Shown here: one piece after another, positions 42,148 to 45,791 of the stretch
Layout: the number at the start of each line of letters is the position of its first letter
Numbering within the stretch: position 1 is the stretch's first letter
NCBI GenBank assembly: GCA_003248395.1
Contig: QFNA01000026.1
Coordinates: 1 to 45,791 of the forward strand
Reading direction: 5' to 3'
Length of the DNA stretch: 45,791 bases
Origin: Citromicrobium sp.
GTDB lineage: Bacteria; Pseudomonadota; Alphaproteobacteria; Sphingomonadales; Sphingomonadaceae
Translations under genes and position numbers: made by a program
Notes under the pieces: model-generated
Databases searched by the model: none
Told to the model about the DNA's origin: nothing
The model's input: only the letters and a program-made list of their open reading frames with translations

Positions 42148-44669
42148 CAGGTGACGATATTCACCAATCTGTCGGGCACGACAATGATCTTGCGCACTTC
42201 TGCCCCATCGATAGAGCGCTGCACATTCTCCGATGCGAGAGCCATGGCTTCTAGGTCTTCCTTGGACGCGCCCTTGGGGGCGGTGAGCGTGTCGCGCAAT
42301 TTTCCCTTGTGCTGGACGGCGATGGTGACCTCGTCCTCGACCAGCAGAGCGGGATCGACTTCGGGCCATGGGGCGTCGGCGACCAAGCCGTCGTGGCCCA
42401 TTTTCGCCCATGCTTCCTCAGCGAGATGGGGCATCATCGGAGCTACGAGCTGGACCAGCGTGCGGATGGCGGAGGAGCTGCTGGCCGAAGGCGAAGCCTT
42501 CTCCACCGCGCCGGTCAGCTCGTAAATGCGGGCCACCGCTTTGTTGAACCCGAGGGTCTCGATGTCCCCGGCGACAGCCGCGACCGTCTGGTGAGTCTTG
42601 CGATCGAGCGCCTTGTCCTCGCCTTGAGTGTCTTTGTCATAGGCTGAGAATAGCCGCCAGAGACGGTTCACGAAACGCGCGCAGCCTTCGATGCCCGCTT
42701 CGGACCAGGGCAAGTCGCGTTCGGGCGGGCTGTCGCTGAGCATAAACCACCGCACCGCGTCCGCACCATAGGTGTCGATGATCGTATCTGGATCGACGAC
42801 GTTCTTCTTCGACTTCGACATCTTGATGACGCGGCCGGCCGTGACCGGCGCGCCGTCGTCGATGCGGACCCAATCGGCGCCATCCTTGCGGACCTCGCCA
42901 GGGCTCAGGTAGCTGCCATCGCCGAGTTGATACGTTTCGTGCGTCACCATGCCCTGCGTGAAGAGCGAGGCGAAGGGTTCCTGCACGTCAATCACGCCGA
43001 TCCGGTTTAGCGCCCGGGTCCAGAAACGGGCGTAGAGCAGGTGCAGGATCGCGTGTTCTATGCCACCGATATATTGCTCAACCGGCAGCCATTTGGCGAT
43101 CTCGTCCCTGTCGAAGGGCTTGTCTGCCGGCTGGCTGGCAAAGCGGAGGAAATACCAGGAGCTGTCGACGAAAGTGTCGAGCGTGTCGGTTTCACGGACC
43201 GCCTTGCCGCCGCAATCAGGGCAATCGACATGCTTCCAGCTCGGATGCCGTTCGAGCGGGTTGCCGGGGGTCTGGAAATCGACGTCGTCAGGCAGCGTGA
43301 TCGGCAAGCTGTCCTTGGGCGCAGGGACCACACCGCAGGTATCGCAATGGATGAAGGGGATCGGCGTACCCCAGTAACGCTGGCGCGAGACGCCCCAGTC
43401 GCGCAGCCGCCACACGGTCTTGCCTGTGCCGCGGCCCTGCTCTTCTATCCGGCGAATGATCTCTCGCTTGGCCTCCTCGACCCCCATTCCGTCGAGGAAG
43501 TCGGAGTTCACCAAGACGGCCCCAGAATCATTGGTGCCCGCTTCGGCTTCGCCATCGAGAGGCATTTTGGCATCTTCCACGCTTGCAGCAACCACGCGCG
43601 GGATCGGAAGGCCGTATTTCGTGGCGAAGTCGAAATCGCGCTGGTCGTGACCGGGAACGGCCATGATTGCGCCGGTCCCGTAATCCATCAGCACGAAATT
43701 CGCGATAAAGACCGGCAGGTACTTGCCGGTGAAGGGATGCACCGCGCCGATGCCGGTATCGAAGCCGAGCTTCTCCGCGGTTTCGAGTTCGGCAGCGGTG
43801 GTGCCGCCCTTCTTGCATTGCTCGATGAATTTCGCCACGTCGCAGTTCTGCGCAGCGACGCCCTGCGCCAGCGGGTGATCGGGTGCAACGGCGACGAAGC
43901 TGGCGCCGAAGATCGTGTCGGGGCGCGTGGTATAGACCGGCAGCTTGTCGCCGTTCGACAGGTCGAAGCTGAATTCGAGCCCTTGCGACTTACCGATCCA
44001 GTTTTCCTGCATCAGTCGGACCTTGTCAGGCCAGTTCTTGAGGCTGCCGAGCCCTTCGAGCAGTTCCTCGGCGAAATCGGTGATCTTAAGGAACCACTGA
44101 TTGAGCTTGCGCTTCTCGACCTCGGCACCGCTGCGCCAGCCCTTGCCATCGATCACCTGTTCGTTGGCCAGCACGGTCATGTCGACCGGGTCCCAGTTGA
44201 CCTCGCTTTCCTTGCGATAGACGAGTCCCGCCTCGTACAGATCGATAAAGAGCGCCTGTTCGTGGCCGTAATACTCGGGCTCGCAGGTCGCCAGCTCGCG
44301 GCTCCAGTCGAGCGCAAAGCCGAGGCGCTTCAACTGCGCCTTCATGTGGGCGATATTGTCGCGGGTCCAGCCGCCCGGATGCACACCCTTTTCCATCGCG
44401 GCGTTTTCCGCGGGCATGCCGAAGGCGTCCCAGCCCATCGGGTGCAGGACCTCGTGCCCGGTCGCTTTCTTGTAGCGCGCTAGTACGTCACCCATCGTGT
44501 AATTGCGCACGTGACCGATATGGATGCGCCCGCTGGGATAGGGGAACATCTCGAGCACAAAGCTCTTGGGCTTGTCTGACTTGCTGTCGGCGCGGAAAGT
44601 CTGCGCGCGCTCCCAAGCTGCCTGCCAGCGCGCGTCGGCGGTTGCGGGATCGAAACGGGTGTCATCCAT
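42147..44669 (-). CDS. leuS: leucyl-tRNA synthetase
   Basis: An 840-residue class I synthetase: HIGH at 50-53, editing domain (about 225-420), 'FVDSSWYFLRF' near 515, KMSKS near 618 and the C-terminal anticodon domain. It charges tRNA-Leu. The start at 44669 (MDDTRFDP) is the family start. It is first in the leuS-lptE-holA unit; the window also holds one tRNA-Leu gene, the substrate. Confidence 0.96.
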   Translation of the reverse strand: MDDTRFDPATADARWQAAWERAQTFRADSKSDKPKSFVLEMFPYPSGRIHIGHVRNYTMGDVLARYKKATGHEVLHPMGWDAFGMPAENAAMEKGVHPGGWTRDNIAHMKAQLKRLGFALDWSRELATCEPEYYGHEQALFIDLYEAGLVYRKESEVNWDPVDMTVLANEQVIDGKGWRSGAEVEKRKLNQWFLKITDFAEELLEGLGSLKNWPDKVRLMQENWIGKSQGLEFSFDLSNGDKLPVYTTRPDTIFGASFVAVAPDHPLAQGVAAQNCDVAKFIEQCKKGGTTAAELETAEKLGFDTGIGAVHPFTGKYLPVFIANFVLMDYGTGAIMAVPGHDQRDFDFATKYGLPIPRVVAASVEDAKMPLDGEAEAGTNDSGAVLVNSDFLDGMGVEEAKREIIRRIEEQGRGTGKTVWRLRDWGVSRQRYWGTPIPFIHCDTCGVVPAPKDSLPITLPDDVDFQTPGNPLERHPSWKHVDCPDCGGKAVRETDTLDTFVDSSWYFLRFASQPADKPFDRDEIAKWLPVEQYIGGIEHAILHLLYARFWTRALNRIGVIDVQEPFASLFTQGMVTHETYQLGDGSYLSPGEVRKDGADWVRIDDGAPVTAGRVIKMSKSKKNVVDPDTIIDTYGADAVRWFMLSDSPPERDLPWSEAGIEGCARFVNRLWRLFSAYDKDTQGEDKALDRKTHQTVAAVAGDIETLGFNKAVARIYELTGAVEKASPSASSSSAIRTLVQLVAPMMPHLAEEAWAKMGHDGLVADAPWPEVDPALLVEDEVTIAVQHKGKLRDTLTAPKGASKEDLEAMALASENVQRSIDGAEVRKIIVVPDRLVNIVT

Positions 44670-44717
44670 GCGCGAAGCCCTTAGGCAATTCGCGCGCAAA
44701 TGGAACCCGCCAAGCGA

Positions 44718-45167
44718 CTATTCCGCGATCGCCTCGCGGCGCAGCTGGCGGGCCTTGGTGAGGATAATATCTTCGAGCTTCTGTACCGTTGCGGCCTGCA
44801 CCGGTGCATCGACCCAGCCCCCACCTTGTGCCACCTGGCGACTGGCAGCGACGCGCAGGGCATCGGCGCGCAAGTCGCGGTCGAGAATGGTGACGGTCAT
44901 CTTGACGCGCTCACCGGGATTTTGCGGATTGGCGTACCAGTCGGTCACGATCACACCCCCTGCACTGTCGGTCTGCAGCAACGGCGCGAAACTGACGGTT
45001 TCGAGAGCGGCGCGCCAGAGATAGGAGTTGACGCCGATCGTCGAAACCTGCGCAGCGGCCAGATCGGCCTGCGGACGTTCGCGCCCGCCACACGCTGCCA
45101 GCCCCAGGCTGCCCACCGCAAGCGCAGCGATGGTGGCGGGGCGGGAAAAATTACGGATTGCGATCAT
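44718..45167 (-). CDS. DUF3576 lipoprotein
   Basis: A 149-residue protein with a lipoprotein signal ending LGLAAC (C26). The mature part 'GVNSYLWRAALETVSFAPLLQTDSAGGVIVTDWY' is the DUF3576 core, known next to leuS in alphaproteobacteria. Role unknown, likely periplasmic face of a membrane. 48 bases upstream of leuS on the same strand, so probably cotranscribed with leuS-lptE-holA. Confidence 0.88.
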   Translation of the reverse strand: MIAIRNFSRPATIAALAVGSLGLAACGGRERPQADLAAAQVSTIGVNSYLWRAALETVSFAPLLQTDSAGGVIVTDWYANPQNPGERVKMTVTILDRDLRADALRVAASRQVAQGGGWVDAPVQAATVQKLEDIILTKARQLRREAIAE

Positions 45168-45530
45168 CGACGGTCCTCGGATCCTTGTTATGTCCTGCGG
45201 CTCTATAATGGCTGCATACGCGCGGGCAAGCGCTGGCTGAATTGACGGCACCCCATAGCCAGCCGAACGCGTGAACTCGCGCTTAATCGGCTGGCCGGTC
45301 TCGCGATTGTGGACACGGTGCAACACATTGCAAAGAGAGTCCGAACCGAATGCGGAAAAACTGGCGATTTGCCCGTCTTAGGCCTAGTGTTCCGAGACTG
45401 ACCGAGTCGCAAGGGGGATTCGTTCGGGAACCATTCAGCGGGATCTCACTATGAAGATAGGGATTTCGCCGGGATTGCGGGGGAATTTTTCACTCGCACC
45501 GAATAATTGATCGGGGATGCAGGTTACGTC
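45168..45530. other. 363-base divergent intergenic region
   Basis: Between the DUF3576 gene (minus) and the exported protein (plus) I see no gene. Apart from the possible minus-strand promoter at 45202-45229, the last 100 bases before 45531 are the likely promoter and leader of the right-edge gene; no clear -10/-35 pair stands out there. Confidence 0.5.
45202..45229 (-). promoter_or_regulatory. possible promoter of the DUF3576-leuS-lptE-holA unit
   Basis: On the minus strand TTGCCC (45229-45224) and TATAGA (45207-45202) are spaced by 16 bases, 35 bases before the DUF3576 start codon. This fits a sigma-70-type promoter in a plausible place, but no experiment supports it. Confidence 0.35.
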
Positions 45531-45791
45531 ATGCGCAAACAGTCTGACAGCAAAGGCAAGGGTCGGTTCGTTCCGGTCATGCTGGCCGCTGCCGGTCTGG
45601 CATTTGCCATTCCAGGCGCCAGCCTTGCCGTGAGTTCCGAGACTCGCGCGCCATCTGCCGAGGTGCTCGAATATCTGCCGTTCACGCCTGCGGGTGTCGA
45701 TCCTGCGCTCGCGGAAAAAGTCGCGGCTGTGATCGGCGAAGATGCGCTGCGGTTTACGCCAGCATCGAAAACGCGTGTCGATCGCGAACGC
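45531..45791 (+). CDS. exported protein of unknown function, cut by right edge
   Basis: The first 87 codons are open to the window end from ATG 45531. Residues 1-33 form a signal peptide with a basic start (MRKQSDSKGKGRF), a hydrophobic stretch and 'PGASLA' before the cut. The following 'YLPFTPAGVDPALAEKVAA' is reminiscent of exported sphingomonad proteins, but I cannot name a family. Only the N-terminus can be seen. Confidence 0.7.
   Translation, partial: MRKQSDSKGKGRFVPVMLAAAGLAFAIPGASLAVSSETRAPSAEVLEYLPFTPAGVDPALAEKVAAVIGEDALRFTPASKTRVDRER

Noticed and set aside
1..45791. CRISPR arrays, insertion sequences, prophage or integrase genes, rRNA.
   Set aside because: I found no regularly spaced repeats, transposase or integrase frames, terminal repeats or rRNA signatures on either strand.

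Overview
The window is a GC-rich, gene-dense stretch of an alphaproteobacterial chromosome. The protein families and gene order point to Sphingomonadales, most likely an Erythrobacter-like member of the Erythrobacteraceae. Pointers are the GlpX/Hom neighbourhood, a TonB-ExbB-ExbD-ExbD set with lineage-typical sequences, MipZ instead of MinCDE, the leuS-lptE-holA and rnd-lptC-lptA blocks, DUF3576 and DUF3426 proteins, and exosortase-A-associated polysaccharide genes. The species assignment is inference. I see no prophage, insertion sequence, CRISPR array or rRNA operon. One tRNA (Leu, anticodon GAG) is present.

Layout. 1-4.5 kb: start of prs (minus strand, cut by the window edge), glpX, a secreted hypothetical, then hom and a hotdog thioesterase, and an exported hypothetical. 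4.8-8.6 kb: tonB, exbB and four exbD-type genes on the plus strand, broken into units by hairpin terminators; the fourth exbD-like gene lacks the membrane aspartate. 8.6-15 kb: a GNAT acetyltransferase running tail-to-tail into a ligase-associated DEXH helicase, then the minus-strand set mipZ-dnaJ-like-phosphomannomutase-DUF2059. 15-20.7 kb: panC, tRNA-Leu, a zinc-ribbon DUF3426 protein, ftsE-ftsX-ydcF-plsC, and a DUF2975/HTH pair. 20.7-27.6 kb: hisC-tyrA divergent from metX-metW, a DUF4126 protein, a lipoprotein, and a thiolase with a MaoC hydratase. 27.7-31.1 kb: exosortase-A-associated O-ligase and glycosyltransferase with two small membrane proteins. 31.4-37.6 kb: gltB-gltD. 37.6-45.8 kb: a WYL-like protein, ung, rnd-lptC-lptA, leuS-lptE-holA, a DUF3576 lipoprotein and the start of an exported protein at the right edge.

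How the genes work together. Hom, MetX and MetW feed homoserine into methionine; HisC and TyrA serve histidine and aromatic amino acids; GltBD assimilates ammonia. LptC, LptA and LptE belong to one lipopolysaccharide export machine spread over two neighbouring blocks. FtsE/FtsX and MipZ act in cell division.

The most unusual property is damage. At least five places look like small internal deletions that shift frame or remove gene ends: tonB, the 5' end of exbB, the shared end of the GNAT and helicase genes, ydcF (now reading into plsC), and the O-ligase. In each case the missing function is recognisable in two frames or two halves. They are either true decay in this strain or a systematic sequencing/assembly fault, and the sequence alone cannot decide. 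The best candidate for new biology is the Asp-less ExbD paralogue at 8007-8564.
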